A stretch of 64,000 bases of DNA from CAZDDB01 sp963843285 (GTDB lineage: Bacteria; Acidobacteriota; HRBIN11; JAKEFK01). The stretch lies in contig CAWJJO010000013.1 of assembly GCA_963843285.1 (NCBI GenBank), positions 124,001 through 188,000 on the forward strand, given 5' to 3'. A program made the translations under genes and the position numbers. Of this stretch, positions 9,189 through 16,746 are shown in pieces; the stretch's first letter is position 1, and the number at the start of each line of letters is the position of its first letter. The notes beneath the pieces are model-generated. The model saw nothing but the letters and a program-made list of their open reading frames with translations. It was not told where the DNA came from and made no database searches.

Positions 9189-9941
9189 ATGCGGTTGGTA
9201 TTCCTGTTGGTCCTTGCAGGATTGATTGCAATATTCGTTTTCGTAAAGGATATCCACACGCTGGATCTGGTTGGAAATTTCGCGCAATGGGGAGCGTTGT
9301 TGCTTGCAGCAATCAGCTTGACCCGGGGCGCGAATCTGCTTGAGCACGGAAGCGTTTCCCGAAAAGCCTGGATTCGAATTGCGATCGGAGTCTGGATCTG
9401 GCTGGGTGGAGAAACCATGATCAGTTATTCGGAACTTGTGCTGCGCCAGATCGCCTACGGAACCGTGGCAGATGCATTCTGGTTGCTTGGTTATCTGATC
9501 ATGTTTTCCGGATTGATCCTGCTGGTGCTGGATCTAAGGCGAGAAGAGATTCATCTCAATGCTCGATCGGCAGGCCTTCTTCTCATCATCGTCGCCGGGG
9601 TCATTGTATTTTTGCCATTTCTCTGGGTATTGATCCGGGATTCAGAGCGGGCACTGGCATGGAGGTTACTCGATCTTACGTACCCGGCCCTGGCGTGGAC
9701 AATGGCGGGAATCGGTTGGTTCTTGTTCCTCAAGTGGCGCGCACTGGGAAAACTCAACCTTGCCGGAACTTGTCTTTTGTTCTGTATCAGTTTTGTGCTG
9801 ATTGTGGTCAGTGATCTGCTTTTTTCCTATCACACGGATTTTGATTCGTACGTCTACCGGTTGGTCGATCTCGGCTATTTTGTAGCGTATTCCCTATTTG
9901 TGTTCGTGGGAGACAGATTGGTTTCACAACGTGAAATATAG
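9189..9941 (+). CDS. Polytopic membrane protein of unknown function
   Basis: About 250 residues with seven or eight strongly hydrophobic helices spread along the whole protein, short polar loops and a short charged C-terminus. It is an inner-membrane protein with no catalytic motif I recognise. The start was placed at ATG 9189, 7 nt after TAGTAT, with no ribosome site; ATG 9180 is an alternative but would lie in the -10 region. The last codons run through the first of two tandem palindromes. The overall layout resembles sensor-type 7TM modules without an output domain, but that is only a resemblance. Confidence 0.6.
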   Translation: MRLVFLLVLAGLIAIFVFVKDIHTLDLVGNFAQWGALLLAAISLTRGANLLEHGSVSRKAWIRIAIGVWIWLGGETMISYSELVLRQIAYGTVADAFWLLGYLIMFSGLILLVLDLRREEIHLNARSAGLLLIIVAGVIVFLPFLWVLIRDSERALAWRLLDLTYPALAWTMAGIGWFLFLKWRALGKLNLAGTCLLFCISFVLIVVSDLLFSYHTDFDSYVYRLVDLGYFVAYSLFVFVGDRLVSQREI

Positions 9942-9957
9942 TTTCACAATGTGAAAC
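9921..9957. repeat. Two tandem perfect palindromes, 20-bp period
   Basis: TTTCACAACGTGAAA (9922-9936) is followed exactly 20 bp later by GTTTCACAATGTGAAAC (9941-9957). Each is a perfect dyad with a 3-bp centre. The two-helical-turn phasing and TTTCAC/GTGAAA arms look like a regulator binding site, yet they sit at the 3' ends of two convergent genes, the first partly in coding sequence. They could also be a weak bidirectional terminator. Confidence 0.6.
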
Positions 9958-9961
9958 AGAT

Positions 9962-10489
9962 TCAAAACGAAATCAGGGCGTACAGACTCTGCCATCCTGC
10001 AGTCAAAAGGTACATCAATAGCATCAGCACAAACGCTGTATTCCCGGAAAGGGCAATCGTTGAAAGTATCCCTACCGAAGCAGCCTCAACGTTGTTTTGC
10101 ATGAATGGGCGAAATCGGAGGAGAGCCGCTGCTCCGGATACAATCAGCATCGTTTCCAGGAGAATCAATGCGATCGCGTCAGGAATCCGGAACGAATGGA
10201 CCAGCGGGCTGAATAAGTTGATGAAGAAATGCACGGAAGTGTTAACGCAGAGATGGGTCACAACAGCCGGCATTGCAAAAGTGCTTCTTCGGAGCGATGC
10301 CGGAGAAATGATCTGGTGCAGACCGCCGAGACAGCGGAAGACGGAACACAGATTTCCGTTTTCCTTCCAGCAAACCGCATGATGAGCCGTGTGGCAGAGC
10401 GAGCACTGAATAAGTTGCCCCCCAAGCGATGATTTGCAGAACGGGCAAAGTACCGTTTTCTCCGGATGACGAATCCCCACCCAGGTCAC
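9962..10489 (-). CDS. RING-finger-like zinc protein with membrane helices
   Basis: About 175 residues. The N-terminal part (about 15-55) has CPFC, then CSLCHTAHHAVCW, then CSVFRC. This spacing matches the prokaryotic RING-like (Prok-RING_1 type) zinc-binding domains found in some bacteria. The remainder has three hydrophobic helices, so the finger is probably tethered to the inner membrane. I place the start at GTG 10489, which has AGGAG 6 nt upstream, in preference to a TTG 17 codons earlier. Whether it has any ubiquitin-like ligase role is unknown; a structural or protein-binding role is equally possible. It is convergent with the membrane protein gene. Confidence 0.65.
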   Translation of the reverse strand: MTWVGIRHPEKTVLCPFCKSSLGGQLIQCSLCHTAHHAVCWKENGNLCSVFRCLGGLHQIISPASLRRSTFAMPAVVTHLCVNTSVHFFINLFSPLVHSFRIPDAIALILLETMLIVSGAAALLRFRPFMQNNVEAASVGILSTIALSGNTAFVLMLLMYLLTAGWQSLYALISF

Positions 10490-10553
10490 AATGTGCTCCT
10501 TGTTGTAGGATAAGCGCGCACAGAATCGTTTGTCCAGCAAATTGTGGTGAACA

Positions 10554-10607
10554 GGCGCAGACCGGAGGCCTGCAGTCCATCATGCAGGCAGGACGCCTGC
10601 GCTCCAT
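10554..10607. repeat. Dispersed GC-rich inverted repeat, family A copy 1
   Basis: Two stem-loops (CGGAGGCCTGCAG-type and GCAGGCAGGACGCCTGC) ending in GCTCCAT. It abuts the TATAAT of the M48 protease promoter, occupying the -35 position. It belongs to a family with about a dozen copies in this window. Confidence 0.8.
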
Positions 10608-10614
10608 ATGCCTT

Positions 10615-10620
10615 TATAAT
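10615..10620 (+). promoter_or_regulatory. Consensus -10 TATAAT, leaderless spacing
   Basis: A perfect TATAAT with 7 nt to ATG 10628 and no Shine-Dalgarno. There is no TTGACA at the expected distance, where the family A repeat lies instead. It predicts transcription starting at or within a base of the start codon. Confidence 0.5.
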
Positions 10621-10627
10621 GGATGTT

Positions 10628-11917
10628 ATGAAAATATACCTTGCCCTTCTGACTCTCCTCATTCTCCTTGGAGCGGGCATGGCTCGAGCCGAGACTTCCA
10701 GCGTTGTCCCTTTTGATGCGGAGAAGGCACATGCAGCTTCGCAGATCCGGGATTCTGGAGCCGCAACGAAAGCGTATCTCGATGCGGTTCCGCAGGACCG
10801 AAGATCCAAAACAAAATCGTATGTTCACGGGAACTACATTCTCCAGATTGTAGACTTTCTTTTTACCGCAAGCGTGCTGATTGTTCTGATTGGTGCAGGA
10901 ATCTCCGCGCGCTTCCGGAATAACGCCCGTCGGATTACACGTTTTCGTCCGGTGCAAACTGTAATTTACTGGATCCAATTTCTGATTGCGATCACCCTAA
11001 TTCAATTTCCTTTGACCATCTACGAGTCGTATTATCGAGAGAAAGCGTATGGCCTGTTGACACAGAGTTTATCGGGCTGGATGACGGATCAGGCAAAAGG
11101 GCTTGTGATCGGGTGCATTCTGGGCGGTTTGTTGTTCATGATTCTGTACGGTGTCTTGCGAAAAGCGCCTCGCATGTGGTGGCTATGGGGATCAGCCGTC
11201 ATGATGGTATTCATGATTGTTGTCGTTGCGATTGCGCCTGTCTTCATCATGCCGCTGTTCAATAAATTCACTCCGGTCAAAAATACGGAGATCCGCGAAA
11301 GTATTCTCAAAATGGCCCATGAGCAGGGCATTCCAGCGAATGAAGTGTATGAGATGGATGCGAGCAAGAGAACCGATCGTGTCAGCGCCTTTGTCAACGG
11401 ACTTCTCGGTACGATGCGCATTGTAATGTTTGACAACACGCTCAAGCGCTGCACGCCTGAAGAAATTCAGATGATCATGGGACACGAAATGGGGCACTAC
11501 GTTTTGAATCACATCTGGAAGGGAGTTGCGTTTTTTGGGGTACTGATTGTCCTGGGATTTCTTTTCGTCCGATGGGCCTTTTCGAAGGTGGTTGCCCGTT
11601 GGCGGAATACAAGTATTGAGGGGATCTACGATACTGCCGGACTTCCCCTGTTATGGCTCCTTCTCAGTGTTTTCTTATTTGCAACATCGCCCATCACAAA
11701 CAGTTTTAGCCGGTGGCAGGAAGATGAAGCGGACGATTTCGGATTGAACGCAAGTCATCAGCCCGATGGGGCGGCGACTACGTTCCTGAAACTTGGAGAG
11801 TATCGCGATCTGGATCCGAATCCGGTGATTGAAATCCTGTTTTTCGATCATCCTTCAGGTTCCTCACGCATTCTGAACGCCATGGAATGGAAAAAATCAC
11901 ATTCATCAACTTCATAA
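10628..11917 (+). CDS. M48-family CAAX-type (Ste24-like) membrane metalloprotease
   Basis: About 429 residues. A signal or first helix is followed by several membrane segments, the zinc motif HEMGH (about 286-290) with the family context EEIQMIMGHEMGHYVLNH, and the third ligand in EDEADDFG (about residue 370). This arrangement is typical of the M48A/Ste24 group, which cleaves prenylated peptides in eukaryotes and is a membrane quality-control or processing protease in bacteria. The native substrate is unknown. The start at ATG 10628 is favoured by TATAAT 7 nt upstream; ATG 10619 overlaps that hexamer. The methyltransferase gene follows after 15 bp. Confidence 0.88.
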   Translation: MKIYLALLTLLILLGAGMARAETSSVVPFDAEKAHAASQIRDSGAATKAYLDAVPQDRRSKTKSYVHGNYILQIVDFLFTASVLIVLIGAGISARFRNNARRITRFRPVQTVIYWIQFLIAITLIQFPLTIYESYYREKAYGLLTQSLSGWMTDQAKGLVIGCILGGLLFMILYGVLRKAPRMWWLWGSAVMMVFMIVVVAIAPVFIMPLFNKFTPVKNTEIRESILKMAHEQGIPANEVYEMDASKRTDRVSAFVNGLLGTMRIVMFDNTLKRCTPEEIQMIMGHEMGHYVLNHIWKGVAFFGVLIVLGFLFVRWAFSKVVARWRNTSIEGIYDTAGLPLLWLLLSVFLFATSPITNSFSRWQEDEADDFGLNASHQPDGAATTFLKLGEYRDLDPNPVIEILFFDHPSGSSRILNAMEWKKSHSSTS

Positions 11918-11932
11918 CTCCTGGAGAACATC

Positions 11933-13024
11933 ATGTCAGAAAGAAGTACAGATGCCGGTTTTGATCGGGGAAAAGCGGAAGCATTTGGGGGCGGGCTATT
12001 AACGGCGCTGAACAACGGCGCCCTTTGTTTGATGATTTCTATTGGTCATCGTACAAATCTTTTCGACACGATGAGCAAATTGCCGCCCGCTACTTCGCAT
12101 GAGATCGCTGCTCAAGCGGGTTTAAATGAGCGCTACGTTCGCGAATGGCTCGGCGCGATGGTCACTTCCAGGGTGGTTGAGATCGATCCTTCGACCCTTC
12201 GCTTTTCCTTGCCGGCCGAACACGCAGCCTTTCTAACGCGCGCAGCCGCAGCCGATAATATGGCGGTATTTGCGCAATACATCTCGATTCTGGGCGACGT
12301 GGAGGATGGGATTGTCGAGTGTTTCAAGAACGGCGGCGGCGTGCCTTATGAAAAATTCCTAAGATTCCATGCGGTGATGGCCGAAGACAGCGGCCAATCC
12401 GTGCTTTCAACGCTGGAATCGCATATCGTTCCGCTCGTGCCAGGATTAGCTGACAATCTCACGAAAGGCATCCACGTCCTGGATGTAGGTTGTGGCGGAG
12501 GGCGCGTCTTGAACAGACTCGCCGAACTCTATCCTCACAGCAGGTTTGTCGGGATGGATCTGTCGTCCGAGGCAATCGGACTCGCGCGTCAGCAGGCAGC
12601 GAATATGGGACTGCGCAACATTGAATTTGTGATCATTGATTTGAGCAACTTCGATGAGACGGCAGAGCCCGAATCCTTCGACTTCATCACAACTTTTGAT
12701 TCCATCCATGACCAGGCGAACCCGCTCAACGTGCTCAAAGGCATCCACCAGGCCCTGAAATCTGACGGCACATATCTGATGCAAGACATCAGCGGGACGA
12801 GCCACATGCACAAAGATATCGAGCATCCGATCGGAACCTTCCTTTACACCGTTTCCTGCATGCACTGCATGACGGTGTCCCTTGCGCAGGGCGGCGAAGG
12901 CCTGGGCGCCATGTGGGGCGAAGAAAAAACAAGCGAGTACCTCCAGCGCGCCGGCTTTCGATCGATTGCCACACACAGATTGGCGCATGATATTCAGAAC
13001 AACTGGTACGTTGTAACAAAGTGA
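11933..13024 (+). CDS. SAM-dependent methyltransferase with N-terminal winged helix
   Basis: 363 residues. The N-terminal part (about 15-110) is a winged-helix dimerisation-like region (SHEIAAQAGLNERYVREWLGAMV). Residues about 165-360 are a class I methyltransferase with VLDVGCGGGRVLNRLA as the SAM loop. A well-placed GGAGAA ribosome site precedes the ATG. The family includes small-molecule O- and N-methyltransferases related to Rv2258c-like proteins, and no substrate can be read from the sequence. It lies close behind the M48 protease and ahead of the hydrolase, all on one strand, so they may share a transcript. Confidence 0.85.
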   Translation: MSERSTDAGFDRGKAEAFGGGLLTALNNGALCLMISIGHRTNLFDTMSKLPPATSHEIAAQAGLNERYVREWLGAMVTSRVVEIDPSTLRFSLPAEHAAFLTRAAAADNMAVFAQYISILGDVEDGIVECFKNGGGVPYEKFLRFHAVMAEDSGQSVLSTLESHIVPLVPGLADNLTKGIHVLDVGCGGGRVLNRLAELYPHSRFVGMDLSSEAIGLARQQAANMGLRNIEFVIIDLSNFDETAEPESFDFITTFDSIHDQANPLNVLKGIHQALKSDGTYLMQDISGTSHMHKDIEHPIGTFLYTVSCMHCMTVSLAQGGEGLGAMWGEEKTSEYLQRAGFRSIATHRLAHDIQNNWYVVTK

Positions 13025-13067
13025 CTTTCTTGCGTCTTCGAAAATCAGAAATGGCAGGAGAACTTTC

Positions 13068-13811
13068 ATGCCGATGAAAGCGATCCATGACATTGAGATG
13101 TATTACGAGGTTCGCGGTGAAGGGGAGCCGCTGATCTTATTGCATGGCGGAGGTGGCGCGGGTGTCAACTGGGAACTGATCTTCAAGGACCCACCGAACG
13201 GATACCGGCTAATTATTCCCGATTTGCGCGGGCACGGTAGATCTACCAATCCTTCGCGGAAGTTTACGTTTCGGCAAGTAGCGCTGGATGTGTTCGCGTT
13301 GCTGGATAGCCTGGGGATCGAGCAATTTAAGGCGATCGGGTTGAGTCTGGGAGCTAAAACGCTGCTTCACATTGCCACCCAGCAGCCCGGCCGGATAGAG
13401 ACCATGGTTCTGGTCAGTGCAACACCGTACTTTCCAGAACAAGCCCGCGCCGCTATGCGCGCGCTGACTCCAGAAAACCGGACGGAAGCGGAATGGCAGC
13501 AAATGCGACAATGGCACCATCACGGTGATGAGCAAATCCGGGAAATATGGAGGCAGATGAACGCGCTCAAAGATAGTTATGAGGACATGAATTTCACGCC
13601 TCCGTATTTATCTACAATTTCGGCGGGAACGTTGATTGTCCATGGCGATCGAGACCCGCTGTATCCCGTCCCGCTTGCCATGGAAATGTTTACCGCAATT
13701 CCTCGTTCCTATCTGTGGATCGTACCGAATGGTGGCCATGGCCCCATTTTCGGCGACAGAACCAGCCAGTTTGTGGAGACAGCGCTGGCGTTCTTACGCG
13801 ATGGATGGTGA
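13068..13811 (+). CDS. Alpha/beta-hydrolase fold protein
   Basis: 247 residues with the oxyanion motif HGGGGAG (about 26-32), the nucleophile elbow GLSLG (about residue 92), the acid in HGDRDPLYP (about 195) and the catalytic His in NGGHGP (about 223). This is a complete Ser-Asp-His triad. Substrate unknown: esterase, lactonase or peroxidase-type members share this layout. AGGAG precedes the ATG. The gene overlaps the next by 11 bases, indicating an operon with the LOG-like protein. Confidence 0.85.
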   Translation: MPMKAIHDIEMYYEVRGEGEPLILLHGGGGAGVNWELIFKDPPNGYRLIIPDLRGHGRSTNPSRKFTFRQVALDVFALLDSLGIEQFKAIGLSLGAKTLLHIATQQPGRIETMVLVSATPYFPEQARAAMRALTPENRTEAEWQQMRQWHHHGDEQIREIWRQMNALKDSYEDMNFTPPYLSTISAGTLIVHGDRDPLYPVPLAMEMFTAIPRSYLWIVPNGGHGPIFGDRTSQFVETALAFLRDGW

Positions 13812-14403
13812 AGTGAATCCCACGAGTACGCGGCGTCCTATCATCGGAGTCATTGGAGGTGGTGATGCGACAGCCCCGCCAGGTTCGAGCACGTATGGTA
13901 TGGCTCAGACACTTGGCAAGTTGATCGCAGGCGCAGGCGCGATTCTATTGTGTGGTGGACGCGGCGGTGTGATGGAAGCAGCGGCTGTGGGAGCCAAAAA
14001 CGCGGGCGGCCACACAATAGGAATCATGCCATCGCATGATCCGCCAAACGCAGGGATTGAATACGCAGTGTTTACGGGAATGGGGGATGGGCGAAATTTT
14101 TTGAATGCGGTGATTTCAGATGCCCTGATCGCAATGAAAGGCGAGGCCGGTACGTTGTCCGAGATTGCTCTTGCCATAAAAGTCCGTACTCCGGTTGTGT
14201 ATCTGTGCGCCTGGGATTTTCTCAATGCAAACGGTCTTCCTAAAATGCCCAGCGTCAGCACTCCTGAAGCGGCGCTCGCCGAAGCATTTAAGCACCTTGG
14301 AATTGTGTCAGGACAAAAGATTCCACGGGCGATGAAACAACCGAATGTCCCAAATCAGGATGCAAATTTAGCTCAGCTTGTTCAAGTGATCGCCGGGTGG
14401 TGA
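13801..14403 (+). CDS. TIGR00725/LOG-like Rossmann nucleotide-binding protein
   Basis: 200 residues resembling the SLOG superfamily proteins annotated as TIGR00725 or molybdenum-cofactor-carrier-like. Features are IGVIGGGDATAPP at the N-terminus, the phosphate loop CGGRGGVMEAAAVGA and the second loop KGEAGTLSEIALA. This corresponds to the PGGxGT-type loop of LOG phosphoribohydrolases, but the residues are not identical, so cytokinin-type hydrolase activity should not be assumed. The start overlaps the hydrolase stop; GTG 13813 is an alternative. It is probably a cytosolic nucleotide or cofactor binder. Confidence 0.75.
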   Translation: MDGEVNPTSTRRPIIGVIGGGDATAPPGSSTYGMAQTLGKLIAGAGAILLCGGRGGVMEAAAVGAKNAGGHTIGIMPSHDPPNAGIEYAVFTGMGDGRNFLNAVISDALIAMKGEAGTLSEIALAIKVRTPVVYLCAWDFLNANGLPKMPSVSTPEAALAEAFKHLGIVSGQKIPRAMKQPNVPNQDANLAQLVQVIAGW

Positions 14404-14413
14404 TTGAAACATC

Positions 14414-14761
14414 ATGTTTGAACATGTATCGGAACCATTGCTTGGCTTCCGCGCGTTTCTCCGGCGTCTGGCCGCCAGTACATTCATCGGTCTTGGCCTG
14501 ATTGCGATTTCATTGTTGATCGGAATGATCGGCTATCATTCGATTGAGAATTTGGAGTGGCTCGATGCCTTCCTGAATGCCGCAATGCTTTTAGGTGGGA
14601 TGGGCCCGCTGGAACACAATCGCAATGCAGCCGGCAAAGTATTTGAGGGTATCTACGCGCTCTATTGCGGTCTGGCTGTCATCTCTGTAGCAGGAATTAT
14701 TTTGGCGCCGGTAGCACATCGGTTTCTGCACAAAATGCACAGGCAGCACCAGCGTTCGTAG
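14414..14761 (+). CDS. Small two-helix membrane protein, channel-like layout
   Basis: 115 residues: one helix (about 20-42), a short re-entrant-like segment DAFLNAAMLLGGMGPL, then a second helix (about 80-100) and a basic tail. This layout is that of a 2TM potassium-channel subunit, but the selectivity filter TVGYG is absent, with GGMGP in its place. I infer a distant or non-conducting relative and claim no function. It follows the LOG-like gene after 10 bases. Confidence 0.55.
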   Translation: MFEHVSEPLLGFRAFLRRLAASTFIGLGLIAISLLIGMIGYHSIENLEWLDAFLNAAMLLGGMGPLEHNRNAAGKVFEGIYALYCGLAVISVAGIILAPVAHRFLHKMHRQHQRS

Positions 14762-14779
14762 TAGCGACTTTAGTCGCTA
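14762..14779. repeat. Short hairpin repeat TAGCGACT-TT-AGTCGCTA
   Basis: A perfect 8-bp inverted repeat immediately after a stop codon. It shares its core with the element at 1191-1206. It could act as a transcript-end hairpin, though no U-tract follows. Confidence 0.6.
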
Positions 14780-14800
14780 ACGTTTTGCAAAGGAGATTCG

Positions 14801-15190
14801 ATGGCGCGACTGCGGGCAATTCCCGGACTTTTGGCGGGCGTTTTCCTGATTCTCAGCAGCTCTGCGCATTCATTCCTCGGCTGGAAAAAGCTTGGCGGGG
14901 AGCTGGCGGTCGCTAATATTCCACGCGATCTATTGATCACTTTGAAGATCGGCTGGCAGTTCGGCGGTTTGGCTATGCTCGCCTTTGGCATCATCGTGAT
15001 TGCATTTTTCGCGAATCGGTTACGTGGCGGTAATATGTCCGCGTTTCCAGTTGTGGTGATTGCCGTTGGCTATCTTGGTTTTAGCGTCTGGGCCTTAGTC
15101 ACAAGCGATTTCAATCCATTCTTTTATATTTTTCTCGCGCCCGCAATCGTACTTTTGATTGCCGCACCTGGGAGGCATCAGAAGAATTGA
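14801..15190 (+). CDS. Small four-helix membrane protein
   Basis: 129 residues with four hydrophobic segments and no charged catalytic motif. AAAGGAG lies 6 nt before the ATG, giving good support for translation. The function is not recognisable. It lies in the same-strand run behind the channel-like gene but is separated from it by a hairpin repeat. Confidence 0.6.
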   Translation: MARLRAIPGLLAGVFLILSSSAHSFLGWKKLGGELAVANIPRDLLITLKIGWQFGGLAMLAFGIIVIAFFANRLRGGNMSAFPVVVIAVGYLGFSVWALVTSDFNPFFYIFLAPAIVLLIAAPGRHQKN

Positions 15191-15255
15191 GAGTAACGAT
15201 CCTGGCGATCCTCATTGCCGTCGGTATGGGGATGGGCGGCGCGATTCCTCGTTAA
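15187..15255 (+). CDS. Possible 22-residue hydrophobic peptide
   Basis: A TTG start overlaps the preceding stop codon and gives a single hydrophobic segment ending GGAIPR. The overlap and membrane character suggest a coupled micro-protein, but there is no ribosome site and no homologue I know. It may be a remnant. Confidence 0.2.
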   Translation: MRVTILAILIAVGMGMGGAIPR

Positions 15256-15294
15256 GACTTTGTCTTCCAGCATTTATGTTAAAATTTGCTGCTA

Positions 15295-16686
15295 ATGGCG
15301 ACTGGTATGTCGTTCTGTCCGCAATGCGGCGCACCTCTTCGTCCGGATGCGCGCTTCTGCGCGGGTTGCGGCACCCCGATTCGTTCTTCGACAACAATTC
15401 CCGCACAGCCGGATCACAACGATTCCAACTTCCAGAAGATTCGGTCAAAGTCTAAAACTGCGCTGATTGTTTCCCTTTGCGGACTTCCTCTTTGTTGCTT
15501 TCCCGTATCGCTGATCGGTGCGGGCCTCGGCATTCAGGCCATGCGAATGGCGAATGCGGAGAAGACGACCCCTCCGGCTTCAGCAAAGATTTCGGTTGCA
15601 ATCGGAATCTTGACAACAATCCTCTTCGTAGTTGCGATGGTTCTGTATCAGAAGGAACAAAAAAAGACGGATGACCGCAAAACCATTGTCCAGAAGAAAC
15701 TACTGGGGAAACGCAGTCACTTGGATGCCGGTGTTGCCTGCGATCTCGCCGAAGAACGGCTTCTGGAGACTGGCTATTCGGGAATGATGCCCGCTTCTTT
15801 GAACAAAGTTCAATGTGCAGGCAATTTAGAGATTCATGAACAATATGCAATGCTGCCAAACATCCGGGCAGAATTCGGTACTTCTAGTTTTGGAATGACC
15901 GGGTGTTTTTTTCATGCCGAGCGATGGTTTGTGTTGTCTTTTATTGAGTCCGGAAGTTGTAAAGAACCGCCGATTACAATTTCCCCTTTGCGTGAAGGAG
16001 CAGGTGAGGCGGAAATTCTCGCACAAGAGAAGGCGTTGCGCGAAGAATATGCAAACGCCGACAAGAAAGAGGTTGTTCACTTTTATGAGAACTCACTCTC
16101 CAGAATCAGGGAAAAGGCAGCACAGACATCCGGGACAGAAGAAATTGTTTGTCCGGTAGAAGTTCTGAAGAATCAGCTCCACGGCAGCACTGCCCACGTC
16201 CCGACGATTGATTACGACCATCTCAACAATCCATCGTTCGATGTTAAAGAATGGTCGTGGCTCACCAGCAGTTCGATGAACAATTTTCTATCAACTCAGG
16301 ATGTCACTTATAAGAAGGAAACGCTGGAAAGTCTGTTGAAGGAAGGCGCGCATCTTCTGGTTGTCTATCGCTCTGAAGGCAGGGTCTGGCCTAAGATGCT
16401 TCAAAAAGAAGGGGTCTTCAGCGACGATTTCTCCTATGACAGCGGTCGCTTTGAAGGTTCACTTCTGGTTTTTAACTGGGAAACTTCTGAATTACTTTGC
16501 CGAACCCCGTTGCAGTTTGAAAACAGCAAGGAAGTCAAATATCATCGCCGGGGACCGGATGCGGAGAAGGCACGCGTAGAAGACGCTATCTTTGACGATT
16601 TTGAAGAGAACTTTGAGAATGCCGCCACGATCGCCATTCGGCGCATCAGTCCCGATCTGAAGCTGGGATACAAGCTTCTGGAATAG
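15295..16686 (+). CDS. Zinc-ribbon membrane protein with large C-terminal domain
   Basis: About 463 residues. A zinc ribbon (CPQCG, then CAGCG) at about 7-30 is followed by two membrane helices (about 55-80 and 100-125) and a soluble domain of over 300 residues that I do not recognise. Part of the central region (GVACDLAEERLLETGYSGM) recalls pilin-like or secreted globular segments, and DFEENFENAATIAIRRI closes the protein. The ATG follows TAAAAT by 9 nt without a Shine-Dalgarno; ATG 15307 is an alternative start. It is convergent with the aminotransferase gene, with a family A repeat between them. Confidence 0.6.
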   Translation: MATGMSFCPQCGAPLRPDARFCAGCGTPIRSSTTIPAQPDHNDSNFQKIRSKSKTALIVSLCGLPLCCFPVSLIGAGLGIQAMRMANAEKTTPPASAKISVAIGILTTILFVVAMVLYQKEQKKTDDRKTIVQKKLLGKRSHLDAGVACDLAEERLLETGYSGMMPASLNKVQCAGNLEIHEQYAMLPNIRAEFGTSSFGMTGCFFHAERWFVLSFIESGSCKEPPITISPLREGAGEAEILAQEKALREEYANADKKEVVHFYENSLSRIREKAAQTSGTEEIVCPVEVLKNQLHGSTAHVPTIDYDHLNNPSFDVKEWSWLTSSSMNNFLSTQDVTYKKETLESLLKEGAHLLVVYRSEGRVWPKMLQKEGVFSDDFSYDSGRFEGSLLVFNWETSELLCRTPLQFENSKEVKYHRRGPDAEKARVEDAIFDDFEENFENAATIAIRRISPDLKLGYKLLE

Positions 16687-16691
16687 AAGTG

Positions 16692-16743
16692 TGGAGCGCA
16701 GGCTTCCAGCCTGCACTACGGGTCACAGGCATCTTGCCTGCAG
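16692..16743. repeat. Dispersed inverted repeat, family A copy 2
   Basis: TGGAGCGCAGGCTTCCAGCC-type stem followed by CAGGCATCTTGCCTG. It lies between two convergent stop codons, a position suited to a bidirectional terminator. Confidence 0.8.
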
Positions 16744-16746
16744 TAT

